Of a stretch of DNA of 64,000 nucleotides, positions 48,744 to 61,893 are shown in pieces. The stretch lies in assembly GCF_019925205.1 (NCBI RefSeq), contig NC_083566.1, positions 23,002,001-23,066,000 of the forward strand, given 5' to 3'. Below the pieces are notes generated by a model. That model had not been told where the DNA came from. It made no database searches and worked only from the letters and a program-made list of their open reading frames with translations. Position numbers and translations under genes: made by a program. This stretch comes from Metopolophium dirhodum (Eukaryota > Arthropoda > Insecta > Hemiptera > Aphididae). Each line of letters begins with the position of its first letter. The stretch's first letter is position 1.

Positions 48744-50116
48744 TAAAAAAAGGTGGACAAGTAGGTGTCACTCTACTAAGCAGTTAGTTACAAGTGGATC
48801 ACTATAATGGGTGGTGTTAAATTTGAATTCAATGATATAATATCATATTATCATTGTATAAGAAAAAGATTCTGAGCGAAAACGGCCTATGATATTACCA
48901 AGTATATTTGATGATATTATTGTGAATAAAGTAATTTATAATATATTATATAACATATTTACTTGGAACCTTGTTTTAAATGTTCAATTCTTAGCTATAA
49001 AAATTGAAAATTGTATACATTTTTAACTACAAAATAATTATTAAATTTTAAATTTGATAAATTTTGTCAAAAATTTAACTTTGAATAGGTACTTATAAAA
49101 AAAATTGTTCATATATATTTTTAATATTTTTCAACTGCTATTATATCAATATATCAGGAGCCTTGTATTACATTTTCACCTTTTTTTACCCAACAAATAA
49201 AATTTTATTGACAATTATAGAAAAAAAAAACCAGAAAAATTTAAGACTGACAATGCCCGTAAACAGCTCAAAAAGAATCAAAATATTTTCAAAATGTGAT
49301 GGTGATAGAAAATGAAGATATAAACATTTATTAACAGTTATTCGTTTCTGAATTACAACAAAATAACAAAATTGTGACATAAGAAATCAAGTAAATATCC
49401 AAAATCTTGTAAAAATATGAGCTTCAAACGCTCATAAAAATTTAATTTGATTTGCTTGTTGACATTTTTTTTAATAAAGGTAGTCAAATTTATTAGGAAT
49501 CTTGTATGACATTTTCAAATCTTAGATTTAAAAAGAAAAAATTTTATGAATTCTCAACTCAAAATAATTTGCTATTTTTCGTGATTTTTCCGTATTTTTG
49601 TCAAGATTTGAATTTTAAATTCTTATAAATAAAAGCTGTGACTAAGGATTTTCATATTTTTAAAACTTCATTGGAATAGTATAGTAGAAGCTTTGTATTC
49701 AATTTTCAAGCTTTTTTACCCGACAGATAAAGTTTTATTGACATTCATAGAAAAAAAAACTAATAAAATTGCCAATTGGAAACTGAAAATATCCCTAAAC
49801 AGTTCAAAACTGCAAATCAAAATATTTTTAAAATTTTATCATATATAGAAAATGCAAATATATACGTTCATCTGTTTTAAAGTTACACCAAAAACCAAAA
49901 TTCTCGTTTTTCCTGAGTTTTTACGGAGCTTTTAAAAACTACTGGAAAATGTTTACTTCTGACCCCCCCAAAGTACCAACTAGATTCAGTTTCCTATCAG
50001 GAAAGATACTGTAGAAGAAAATCTACTTTTTACAGTCCTAAAAGTTGATGACAGACAAAAAAAAACACATATCGTTTTTAAATCAATACATTCATCGCTC
50101 TACTCAGAATCTAAAA
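48744..50116 (+). mobile_element. Family-M element, about 1.37 kb, both ends present
   Basis: The left end AAAAAAAGGTGGACAAGTAG..CTCTACTAAG is the alternative family terminus. GATTCTGAGCGAAAACGG lies at 48869. The right end ..CATTCATCGC..ACTCAGAATCTAAAA is the AGATTCTGAGCGG terminus in inverse. Sequence order matches 9165-10920. It has unlike ends (no TIR between the two termini) and no coding frame, so the family's mobility class is unresolved. Confidence 0.65.
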
Positions 50117-52542
50117 AAGGATACTTTTCAGAGACACAAAAACACTAATTACGGATAATAAAGAAAGTTTTAGATCATGTTACATCAGAACGATTGAAAT
50201 TCGAAAATGTAGAGTGGAAACACTATAATAATAATCAGCCACAACAGTTTCAACAGCAGCAATATAGGTACAATACATAAAAGTGAACAGGACAATTAGG
50301 GAAAAGTAGATATATCTTACCTATAATAAACTTTCTATCACTTATTATGAATTAATGAAACTAAATTATTTTCAATACAGTTAACCCTTGTATAGAAAAC
50401 ATGAGACAGAATATCATTAGTTATTACAATATTAAGTTGTTATACAATTTAACATAATAATTAAACTTCTATTGAGCACTTTTTTTTAATCATTTTATGA
50501 GATCCAGCAACACAATTTTAAATAAATTATATTATGTACTTTATACGTAACTACTAACTATTAAACAATATACAATACAAGTCAACAATACAAGTCAACA
50601 ATACTGTCAGATGAGTAGGCACAATAAAATAAATATATTTGACTAATCTACATACAATTTAAATCCAACCCTTTCATAATCAGACATCAATTAGCTTGCA
50701 ATTGGATTTGACTTATACTCATTATAATGTATTTAAACTGTCGAATATATTAGCATATAATTGAAGCTCATATGAAAGGTAGTTTTCCCTGATCGATAAC
50801 GCATGTTTATGTAATTTGAATTAATTTGCCCTAATTGTAATATAGTTGACCAATTTACACGCTCATGATTTTAATTTATGATCGATACTATTCTTTTTAT
50901 TTTATAGACTGGTATAATAATTTAACGACAAATGAATATCATTGTAATAATATGATTAGTACCTAACTAAGTACGAACATGAAAAAAAGAGTATATGTTG
51001 TATGTACCTATGTGACGGGTATTATTATTTGCACATTTTAGGTCTTTAAACATATGTTTAGATCCCTGATGGCCTGATGTGTCCGTCCGTTAGTTACTAT
51101 AACATAGTTACGAATGTTAATATTAAGATATTTATTCATTCATTATTGTTCGTAGACTCGTAGCTATTTTACATACTTATACTTATTATTATTTGCATTA
51201 AGATTTGTAATTAACTTACATTTTGATTTTAAGTAAGTAAATACTAATTACTTATTGTATAAGTATTTAATATAGATAAAACTATCCAAACTATACTATA
51301 GCTAGGTACCAAAATATTAAGGTTACCAAATTCTTTTTAAATTAGGCATATTTGGAATTATCGTGTATTGCTTATTTTATTAAAATACGTTTAGAAACCA
51401 GAATTGAACACGCTCTCAGAGTAAGCTTTCCTAACATGTTTTTAAGTATAGTATTATCTACATTTATAATACCTAATTTAATTATTAAGTTTTATTTTTT
51501 TTTTCAAAAAACATTCTTAAGCATATTATAATACTATAGTAGTATTATTGAATCAAAATATTAATAGAAGTTTACCATATTGTCTAGACATATAACACAT
51601 TATTTTCATTATCGACTTACAAGGTTTTCTACTAAAATTGAAAGGCACTGTAACTAAATAAGTATAATATTTATGAACTTAAATATAAATTATTTTATTT
51701 ATAATATAGTTAATCTTTTTTAATAAAATATTTACGTAAGTACAAATATGAAAATATAATAGGAAAAAAAATACAAATTGAAATAGCATATAATTATTAT
51801 ATTAATAAAATGTGAATATAATGCAACTAATGCAGACTATGCTGCTGAAGTTGTAACATGGATCAATAAAAAAAAAAACTAATATGTAAAAAAGTTTTGT
51901 ATATTTTATCTTTCTCGAAGTATAATTGAATGATTTTGAACGATTAAATATCCTCTATATTATTTTTAAAAAAGGTTGGTATACTAAATGATTATATATA
52001 TATTAATTAAATGTATTTTTAAATATTTTAAATTACATATATTAAATTTCAAGATGCAAAAGTGGGTGACCTCTGGGTCACAAAAAGAACGAAAACCCAA
52101 GGGAATTGGCGTTGGTCGATGAGGTCTTGAGTGAAACGAACATGGAGTAGAGCCCTTTACTAATATATAATAAATAATAATATAATAACAATAACTCAAT
52201 AAATAATCAAACTAAAAATAAAAATAAAAATAAGAATAATATTATGTTCAAGATCAAACATGTTCAATTGTAATTTAAAATATATTCTTATCACAGACCA
52301 GTCCGATTACATTTAACTTAATTATGTTAATTATGTTATAACTCTGTTCAGCGAGAGACCGCGCCACGCACCGACGAAAACTGGTTCCCCCACGCAACAC
52401 CCTGCCATTGGGGGGTTTTTTTTTAAAATATATTTTTGACATGTGGTGGTTTTATCAAATTTCTACAAACTACGTTATGGTATCTTTTTTTTTTTTAAAC
52501 TTAAGTGTCCTTGAATTGATTATAGACTAGTTAGAATACTAC
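50117..52542. other. Gene-poor AT-rich stretch
   Basis: A tandem duplication of CAATACAAGT..CAA units lies at about 50570-50605. No gene or transposon ends. A GC-richer patch at about 52345-52400 immediately precedes the 5S-derived SINE. Confidence 0.45.
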
Positions 52543-52560
52543 AAATAAAGTTATTATGTG

Positions 52561-52804
52561 ACTTGGCGCGGCGCAGTGGCCGAAATCAATCACGCGACGT
52601 GATTAAGAGTAAGCAACGGCCGCTGCCACTAGTTCTCGGATGGGTGACCATCTGGGTTTGTTGTGCGCAAAAACATTGTCACACATACACGTGTTCCTAA
52701 CCGACCGTACCAACAGTTCCAACCCTACTGCACCAACCCTACCAACCTTACAGGATAATGACCTCAGTCGTCAAAGCCTTAAAATCTAATAAAAAAAAAA
52801 AAAA
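52561..52804 (+). mobile_element. 5S-rRNA-derived SINE (SINE3 type) with target duplication
   Basis: The head (about 52565-52675) follows a 5S rRNA gene: GTGATTAAGAGTAAGCAACG corresponds to the A-box/intermediate region, and CTCGGATGGGTGACCATCTG with GGGTTTGTTGTGCG to the 5S 3' half and C-box. These are the internal RNA polymerase III promoter elements of 5S genes. A 5S-unrelated body (CCTAACCGACCGTACCAAC..) follows, then AAAATCTAAT and a poly(A) tail. The flanks AAATAAAGTTATTATGTG (52543-52560) and AAATAAAGTTATGTG (52805-52819) form an imperfect target duplication. It is not a functional 5S gene: the 5' half of 5S is divergent and a foreign body and tail are attached. Confidence 0.8.
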
Positions 52805-52881
52805 AAATAAAGTTATGTGTCATAATTGTTCTCTATTTGTTGTTTATCCACTATCGTACTAGATATGTATTTTATTATATT

Positions 52882-53798
52882 ATAAAAAAAGGCGAGTAAG
52901 TGGATGTCGCTCTGCTGTACAATTGGTTACAAGTAGGTCAGTGTATAATGGATTGTATTAAACTTGAATTCAATGATATAATATTATCATTGTATAAGAA
53001 AAACGATTCTGACGATTCTGACCGGAGACGGTTTGTCAATCTGGATATTTTATATTGTTATTATTTATTATAGCCTGTAAGTTGAATATCTATATATTAT
53101 AATATTATTATTTGTTATTCGTTTCTATAATGAAGGAGTCAGTGGCGTCATTTCAGTTTTTATTAGACTAGGGCAACTTTTCACTGCTTTTCCGACTCAA
53201 ATTTTTTTTCACTCATAGCATAGTTCCATAGTGGTTAAGGGAGAGGGGGTGGTGTTGGTAAATGTGCCGACTTAAGGTTGATATGAATACTAGAATGGGG
53301 CTCATGTCCCAGTTGCCCCCCCCCCCAAAAAAAAAATGACGCCACTGGAAGGAGTACTTTGATTTCAACATATATTATCTTATCTCTTAGCAAATTGGAT
53401 CAAGATCGTAGATGGTACTTTAGAGTGGTCATTTTTCGATTTTCTCAATAATTATTTAATGCTACGGGAAAAACCACCGAGAAATTACAAAAAACAGCTA
53501 AAAATGGGATTTTAGTTTCTAGCGTTTTGTTTATCACAATGGAAACGATTAAAAATAAAAATAAAAATAACGATTTTAGTTATTTTGTTGTAATTTATAA
53601 TATTTATTCAACTTACAGGCTATTATAAAATAATATAAAATATTCAGACTGACAAACCGTCTCAGTTCAAAATCGTTTTTCGTACATAATGATATGATAT
53701 GATTGAATTCAAATTTAATACAATCCATTATACAGTGACCCACTTATAACCTACTGTACAGCAGAGCGACATCCACTAACCTGTTTTTTTTTTTTTAT
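52882..53798. mobile_element. Long-TIR non-autonomous element (family-M alternative terminus on both ends)
   Basis: The left arm (52882 to about 53095) starts TATAAAAAAAGGCGAGTAAG, then TGGATGTCGCTCTGCTGTAC. The right arm (about 53602-53798) is its reverse complement, including the TTGAATTCAATGATAT, AAACGATTCTGA and AGCCTGTAAGTTGAATA blocks, so arms are about 200 bp. The unique core shares GGTCATTTTTCGATTTTC and GTTTTGTTTATCAC with the 15.65-kb element. A hAT-type MITE (53140-53347) is nested in the core, so about 700 bp is the original length. No coding capacity. Confidence 0.75.
53140..53347. mobile_element. hAT-type MITE nested in the long-TIR element, 208 bp
   Basis: The ends CAGTGGCGTCATTT and AAATGACGCCACTG are a perfect 14-bp inverted repeat. 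GAAGGAGT occurs on both sides (53132-53139 and 53348-53355), a perfect 8-bp duplication. An 11-C run followed by an A run lies before the right end. It is younger than its host element. Confidence 0.85.
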
Positions 53799-56700
53799 AA
53801 CTAGTTATTAAAATGAGCATAAATATTAAATTTAATTCTAGCAAACACACTGACATGAGCTACACATAAAACTATAAATATAGTTTATAAATCAATGTTA
53901 TTTTAATGAAAAAAAAACATTTAAATTAAATAAATTGCTAGGTTATTCAAAATGTCGAGTTTTATTAATGTTAGCAGGGTTACTTGGATTATACTTGATA
54001 TAGATATTTGATTAAAACTGTGTACCTGCGTACTACAGGAATAATAAATTTATAATGTATTGCGTTTATGTTACTTTTAAAATATATAAATTAAAAATGT
54101 TTTGTTTAATGTTTAACTAATGGTAATTACAAATTATTTATAAACTTAAAAATGCATAATTAATCTTGTTTCTGAAGTTTAAATAACTTATTTACATTTC
54201 AAAAAACTATGAATATTTAAAAATAAATAAATGATAAAATCGAAAATACCTACGTGTAATTTCTTGGCTGTCTTTTTAAATAAATTACAACGTGTGAGAC
54301 TGGATCGACTGTAGACGTGCTAGATTGACGTTGGCGCCTACCTCTGACGAATGCGTTTAATCTGGTCCTTTTGTGACGGAAAATATAAAAAATAAATTAT
54401 TGTAAATTAGGTGTTTTTTCGTTATGTATCCAACTAAAATACATAAAATATTATATTCATTAGGATTAGATTATATTATAACTTATATGTATCCAGAAAA
54501 TATAACTAACTTTTAGACTTCATTATCCTGGTTGGATTTAAGAAATTATTGGCCCTAATAAACGTTAGAAATTAATAATGTACCTATAGTAATAATCGTT
54601 CATTGTTAATTAATTAATCAACACACGTAGTTGTTATTTTATGTACGGAACCCCACATACTAATCATTATGGTGTATGTAAAATTATAAAAACGTCCGCT
54701 GACTTTACAATATGATAGCATGTCGTTTGTTTAAATTTATTAAATATTTAAGTGTCAAACCTTATGTTATACTTAATTTTGTAGTGTTAAATGGTTTTAC
54801 ACTTGGTGAACGCGTTATTAGAACGGGCCACATTTGACTTTATACAGTACATTATAATATACATAATTCATAATTAATATTTTAATTGAAATATTGTAAT
54901 ACTTATATTATTCTTGACACTATTCCTGTTAGAGTTCCTTCTCATTCTTCCCGAAACCAATCCTAATTGTATGTTCCAATTCACAATACCTCATAGGCAC
55001 AATCATACTTTACATGCTAAGAGCTGCAAATAACAATCAACCCTTAGGCAACTATAATACTTCTTTTCTTAAATACTAGTTAACTATATATTATTATATA
55101 TATTTTTGAACTATTACTATTTCTGTCTTATAATTATTTATGTGTGATACCATATTGTAATAATTATTATCCAAATCAATATTTCCTTTACCGCTTTTAA
55201 CAAGAATATATGGGCAAATTTTAGAATTCAGCAACTAGCAAGCACTGCAGATTGTTGTCTGGATATAGTTTAACAGTAGCCATTGACCGTTCGAAATATA
55301 GTATACTATATAATGCGTGAAGCCATTCTAAATACATGCAAAGGTAATTTCCGGTCAAGGACTCGTCTCGAGTTTTCGATCGTATCGCTTTAGATATCAA
55401 AATATATGGACGATCTACTAGTGGCTGCAGCTGCAATGACGATTGTATAATAATAGTGTAACCAACCATGACAGAATACTTGATTGTATATATATACAAC
55501 TATGTATTATGTAAATATTGTAATGCGCACAAGTACACAACGAATGCGTGGTTCACTGTGCACCTAAGATCCAAATGCATTTGGACACACGATAAATCTT
55601 CCTTCACTTAAACGTACTAGTGCAGTGGCGTATTATAGCAGGGCGGCAGATCCCCCTTTCCAATTGGCCCGTAACGATCTTAAATTTTAATTATAAAAAA
55701 ACGATTATAAATATAACCCATAGCTTTGGGTTGGGACAGTTATGTTATCCTCCCACTACCATAAAATATTCTTAAATACACATATACATACTTGTGTAAT
55801 ATCATGATATTGTAGTAGCGCACTCTTTCATCAGGCGACTCTGACCTAAACGTCCAAGTCCGGAAATGTGTGGACGATTATTTTATCGTCGTGTATATCA
55901 CATTTTCACCGTCATAGTAGTTCGAGCATCAGGACTAGACTTTTGAAAAACCCAAAAAATACAGTCAAGATGCATTTCCGCTGTCAATCTCAACAACAAT
56001 CTACAACAATACTCGATACATATATGCTACCGTACATAATGATTTTTGCTTATCACATAATCGTATGATGCGTATAGTATATAGGTATATTAATGTTTTT
56101 TTGATTGACAACAACTCAAGCACCTACATATTATAATGTTATAGTAAAATACTATTTGAAAATTCACCCCCCCCCCCCCTCTCAATATCTATCCATCGGT
56201 TTTTGCACACCATTTCGACGATCTACACGCGTGCTGGTTTTGTGTGGAAAATTGATTGATTTGTCACTCACGTGCAGTCACCAATGTTTCGGGGTATCTG
56301 GGACGCGACCATTAATACACTTTGCAATTGTAAACCCGATTTGCAACAAACGCCAACCCCGTGCCGTCACTCTGGTAACCTATTGGTAGCCATGACATGC
56401 GTGTAAAATCGCACTACTGTATAATTATTGAATATTATGCAATCATTTATTATAATAACACCTTAGAGGGCATTAAAATATATAAGTGTAAGTAGTAAGT
56501 GTCACGATCGTTACTAGCATATTTTATTTATACATTTTTGCTTGTATTATGGTATTTTAATTAGTATAAGTGCCATATTTAGCCACCACAAGGAAGACGA
56601 AAACGGATATCACATATTAACCACAATGCTATTAAGACTAGAGCACATTATGTGCAGCCGTAACAATAAACCTTAAATATTTTGCAGCTGTGCTTCCCAA

Positions 56701-59329
56701 ATATCGACTCCCTTCGACTCTGAATTGACGTAGGTACTCATGATTTACATGTTAGGGAGACATTGTATAAATAATTTATCCTGCAATAGGTACCTACCTA
56801 TATTATATAATATTATTTTCGTTGTATATTTTAATGTTTTTAGAAATTTGAAATTTAACAAATTGTACTTAAACTTAAAAGCCTTTAGGGCTGGTCATTA
56901 TAAGTTATGACTATAGTAGGTAGGTAACTTTTAATTGTATTGTCTTAACGATATGCACTTTAACTGATAAGGGTGGCGGTGATCATCATCTACTTCCTTA
57001 TGGAATAAAGTTAAAGTAGATTAAGTTGACCAATCGCCCGATGTAAAATAATTCGTACTTCCAGACCAGACAAATGTCAAAATGTCAGACACCCTTACTC
57101 CTTAAAGATGTCGTGTTACAGTGGTAAAGTATTAATATTTGAAAACTTGATAATAAACTTTAAAATTCTAACCACTTAGTCTTATCTACTTAGTCCACTT
57201 AGTACGATTTTAGGTGCATATAAACACACAATTTATACGGATCGGTTGGATTGTGTAATATTCTGACAATCTGATATTTCACTTAAATCAGACATTTTAA
57301 ATTAGTTTAACAGGCAGTCGACTTGTTTCGTTGTGATTAAGTAGGTTAATTGGCTCTCATTAATAGATACATTATATTTTAATATTAAATGGTCGATGTG
57401 ATTTTCACTGCAAAATAATAACTTATAATCATATAACGATTACGTTTTTAGTTTGAAGCATGATGATTTTGAAATTGTATAAAAATGGTCATAAGATGTT
57501 TTTATTGAAAAAAATGTGTATTTGTATATACATGGTGAACCTATCAACGTAAGACACTCATAATGAGTATTCTACGTCAAATGGATAACTTCGTATATTA
57601 TAGGTACCCAATATCTAATAAATCTCTATACAAAATTATTTTTCAATAAGAAACACATTTACGATATTGCGATCAACTGCAACCAGTGAGAATTCAACAT
57701 ACGAATTTAGGTAGGAACTTACAACGTAATATATATTTAACTGTAGGTATAGTATTAAGTATAATAATGAGGTATAGTATATTAGTATCAATTTAATATA
57801 ATTTATCTAATTGATTTCCCAAGTTCAAACGAAAATGTATAAATAGTATTTACTACCGACTGCCTTTTTAGTCGCTCCACTAAAGTTTAAAAACTACAAA
57901 AATTATATAATGCAACGTAAGCATGCTATTATTTAATTTTTTAAAGTACCTAATTTAATTTAATATTAGAAGTAACCACAAATTATTAAGTTCAAAGTAC
58001 CTACTTATAGAATATTAGAGTAGGATTGATAATTTAAGGTGCAATAAGACTTATGTGGGCGTATGTCTCTATCATATTATATGATGTATCTCCGTTATAT
58101 ATAAGGCTTATTTAAATTGACCTCACTTAATATTAGTACAATTATTATTTATTTATGGTAGATTTAAATAGTTTTTATAATAGGGAAATGTGTAATAATT
58201 GAAAGGTGTTCACAAATACAAAATAGTATGGTGGGTAAACTAGGATCATTAATTATTTTTCTATAGTAAATAATGAACATTGTATATATTATAATCATAT
58301 GATTTGTATTTCAAATTACTATTTTTATGAATTGATAGTTAATTGATTAATCCACTAATGATAGAACATTACATTTGTCGTTTTAGATTAATAATAAAAA
58401 ATAAATTTCTAAGCTGCTGATCTAAGGTAGTTGTTTTGAGTAAATAATTGTATTTGTTTGATTCGTAATTGATAAACCTAAATTAATTTTTCCGATACGT
58501 ACATTTATTATATGTTTTATAGAATCGGATTTTGTTTAATTTAATTTCTTAACAGAAATAATATTTTTTTTTATATCAAAATAAACATTATGAAAGAAAA
58601 AAGTGGTCACTGTGATTGAAAAGACAATAACAAATTTGTCGACTGATAAAGAATTTATTTAGGAAAAGTTGTAGCTTATAAAGTTATAACTTATATTCTT
58701 TACTATGAAACAAATAATTTATTCATATTTAATTTTAGCTTGAAAATAAAAATAAATTACCAAATTATGATGTTTTTTATTGACTGGTTATTAATATGTA
58801 AATAAAATGTTACAGCGTTTTTAAGTTGTATATTATAATAATATGAAATAATTAATAATAATAATGTAAACTTTATACCAGTGATCAAAGTGAACATTGA
58901 CTGTCAACATTACAATCCTAGTTGGGCAAGTATCCAATTTTATAACTTTTTTGAATATCAAAATAACATTTTTATATGTGCTTGAAAGATAATGATTACA
59001 AATTAATATTCCTGACATATTTAAGTATACCTACACTCTAGTATTTATCTTATAAAAAAACAAGGGTGTGGTTAATCATAAATTTCTTTAGCATAGCCGC
59101 ATTGAAATTAGCCAAACTAAAAACATTGATTTGCAAATTCTAAAAACCAATTTACAATATTGTTTGTAATTCATTTTAAAAATGTTAGCATATTATATTT
59201 TGAATCGATCAGAAAAAGTCGGGGGGCTAACTTCACGGACATAATATTATGCTATTGGATTGGATTTATGAAATTCATAATTTATTATTTTTTAATTAAG
59301 TAAATTTATTCAAATACCAATAAAAAAAT
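53799..59329. other. Gene-poor AT-rich stretch with GC-richer patches
   Basis: Patches at about 54290-54370, 55610-55680 (a CAGTGGCGTATTA hAT-like end without partner) and 56160-56400 (after a 13-C run at 56167-56179) stand out. None can be made into a gene: the 92-codon minus frame at 55221-55499 and the 94-codon plus frame at 56105-56389 have no recognisable domain or splice context. Confidence 0.4.
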
Positions 59330-59760
59330 ATGGAGTATACATAAAGTCACAATATTTTTTAATAAGCGCTTAAAATCAAAGTTTTGACAAAATTCGACAA
59401 AATCACAAAACGCAGAAAATTTGCATAGTATATTGTAGATTTTAATTTGTAAAGTTTTAATATTAAATAACATTTAATATTCATACTGTTTCAAAATGTA
59501 GTACAAGGTTCCTCATATGTTTTTATCGTTTGAACTAAAAAAAAGAGTTGATTGTAGTTTCAAAATATTTTTTATAAGCGTCTGAAGTTTAAATTTTGAC
59601 GAAATTAGATATTCCGCCCGAGTAATAGCCAATACGTATAAGGATTTCTCATAAAACAATTTTTATATTTTTTTAAATTACAAAATAAATAACTGTTAGA
59701 TACTTCACCTTATAATTACATTTTCTATACATTGTATAATATTTAAATTTTGGAATTACT
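59330..59760 (-). mobile_element. Family-M interior fragment, diverged
   Basis: Recognisable blocks in inverse order: AATAAGCGCTTAAAATCAAA, TTTTGACAAAATTCGACAAA, and CAAGGTTCCTCATATGTTTT. These are the counterparts of TTTGTCGAAATTTGAACTTT and ACTTATGAGGAATCTT sequence in other copies. No termini. Confidence 0.4.
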
Positions 59761-61697
59761 ATTTTGAAGAAACCAATTGGTAGATTGATTTCCATTTTAT
59801 AGGTTTTAGAATATTCTATTATTCCTTATCAAAAAAAAAAAATGTATATTTTCACATACCTATATGGCCAATTAGTTCGATAAAACTGTTGTATAATTTT
59901 TATTTTACATTAGATATAGATCGCAGCCGAGAACCTAGATGGCTATATTAAATACAAATGCCTAAATTATACACATGATATTATGTAGGTAAATATTATA
60001 AATCAGAGTTAATGTTGTGCGATAATATATTATTATATCTATGATTGAAGAATATGAGACGTTCGTAATATAATTTCAAACACACGGGTGATTTATTACA
60101 CAATATATCATAGGTAGATACAACTAGAAATATATGTACATAATATGCAGTTGCGTATAATATTATGAAGACGACTCCACGACATTATTATATTTTCCTA
60201 TGTGCTACCACCCCATAGTTTTGTAATGGTTGTATTATGGTAATGGTCATTTTAATATTTTACCTTGTATATAATGCTCGTATATTATTAATATATACTT
60301 TTTGAGGTAGGTATATCGAAAAATTGTATTTTGTATTCATTCAAGTCTACTGAAGTAAACAATTATTCAGGAATTCTGTCCAATAGATAAACATGTGTGG
60401 TATATAATATTATAAGATTAGAAAGTATAAAATTGTTACCTAAAACCAAATTTAAAAATAAATATCAGATACCTCCAATACTATAGCCAATGCATTAAAT
60501 AAATGTTCAATCAATATCATACTTTTATATTTTAAACTACAAACTTTCAGTTAAATACAAAAAGTAAAAGCCGCGTTCACACTCTGGCAGTATAGCAATA
60601 TGTGCTAGGAGTTTAATACGATGACGATGAGACATCAAAAAAACGATTATCCGGTGATCAGAATTTGAAGTAGGTATGATATTGTATGTAATGCACTGCA
60701 ATCTATATACCTACCAATAGGTGGGCTTTGATTGAACATTTAGGATTTTACTATTTCAGTGTTACAAATGTGGTACAAAGTAATGTAAGTTCTGGAATAT
60801 CGACATGGCCGTAAAATCAATCGTTCTTGTTCAAACAGTTAATAATTTTATAGAGACGATCATCTCTATAATAATATTATATTTTTATAACTTACCTATA
60901 TTATTTACGTCGGTTTCTGACTAGACCGTTTGATTAAGCAGAGTAAATTCGTGTCAGAAATCAAATAAAAATTTATTCGAATACCAGTCTAGTACATTTT
61001 AAAATAAATTATTCATGATATTTATTATAATATAATAAATTATGATGGTATTGTCAAAGAAGAAGTGTCAACTTCAAAATATCAAAATGTTGATGTTGAT
61101 TTATTGTTTTCTTAATAACACCTAAAATATAACTATAAAACCATGATATAGATATAAATAGCAACATGAGTATCTAATTCTAAAATAAAAAATAAGAAGA
61201 AGATAATATTAATATTAAAAGCTGGTGGACTATCCCTGCATTAGTAAATTTACAGTGTTTGGCCTTTGCTAATTTTAGTTCATAACGATGTTACGTTTAA
61301 TTATTAGATAGGTATATTTTGTAATCAATGATAAATCGTTGCAGTCGAAAAACAGTTCTGATTTGATCTCAATCAAAACTGAGCTTGTTGAGATTTCTTC
61401 AGATGAGGTTTGGTTTGAAATTGTTTGACAACTTTTAGAAGTTATTCTTTATGCTCAAAAATCAATTAATAAATAAAATATCATTTGTGTAAGAAATACA
61501 GTACATACTCTATTCATCATTTGAAAATCAAATAATGAAATTTTTTTTAAAATGTTTACTGTGACTGTTTTATTATTCTGTTTAATATATATCATATTAT
61601 TAATTTTGAATACCTACATAAAAATTGAAATAAGGTTTTTTCAAACAAACCAATTGTTATTATTTCGCTGAAAATAAAATCACCTTATTATCATTAT
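59761..61697. other. AT-rich stretch, nothing recognised
   Basis: No supported gene, RNA or transposon end. Confidence 0.5.
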
Positions 61698-61893
61698 TTA
61701 TTTTTTTTATTGATCATTTAACCCGGCAACTATGGCCATTAGCTGTTTGTTTATTTGTTCGTAGGGGAGGATACTGTAGATTGTTTAACACGTGTGTTTT
61801 TGGTTTAGCAGAATTTTCAAGTGGGCACCTGTAGGTATCTGCCATGCCCGGGTGGGGGATGGCGGCCTCTCTCTTCAGACACCGTGACTGCCC
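61698..61893 (-). mobile_element. tRNA-SINE, 5'-truncated, long-body version
   Basis: On the minus strand GCAGTCACGGTGTCTGAAGA, CCATCCCCCACCCGGGCATG and GCAGATACC..GTGCCCACT align with the body of the SINE at 14061. After CACACGTGTTAAAC it carries about 60 extra bp (CTACAGTATCCTCCCCTACG, then CAGCTAATGGCCATAGTTGC) before the CCGGGTTAAATGATCAATAA end and A-rich tail. The tRNA head is missing. Confidence 0.75.

Noticed and set aside
52565..52675. Functional 5S rRNA gene
   Set aside because: Only the 3' half resembles 5S. A foreign body with poly(A) tail and target duplication marks it as a SINE.
54290..54400. Minus-strand frame of about 45 codons rich in Arg
   Set aside because: Very short, no convincing acceptor, and no partner exons.
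55624..55760. CAGTGGCGTATTATAG as a hAT-type element end
   Set aside because: No matching inverted end or 8-bp duplication was found downstream.
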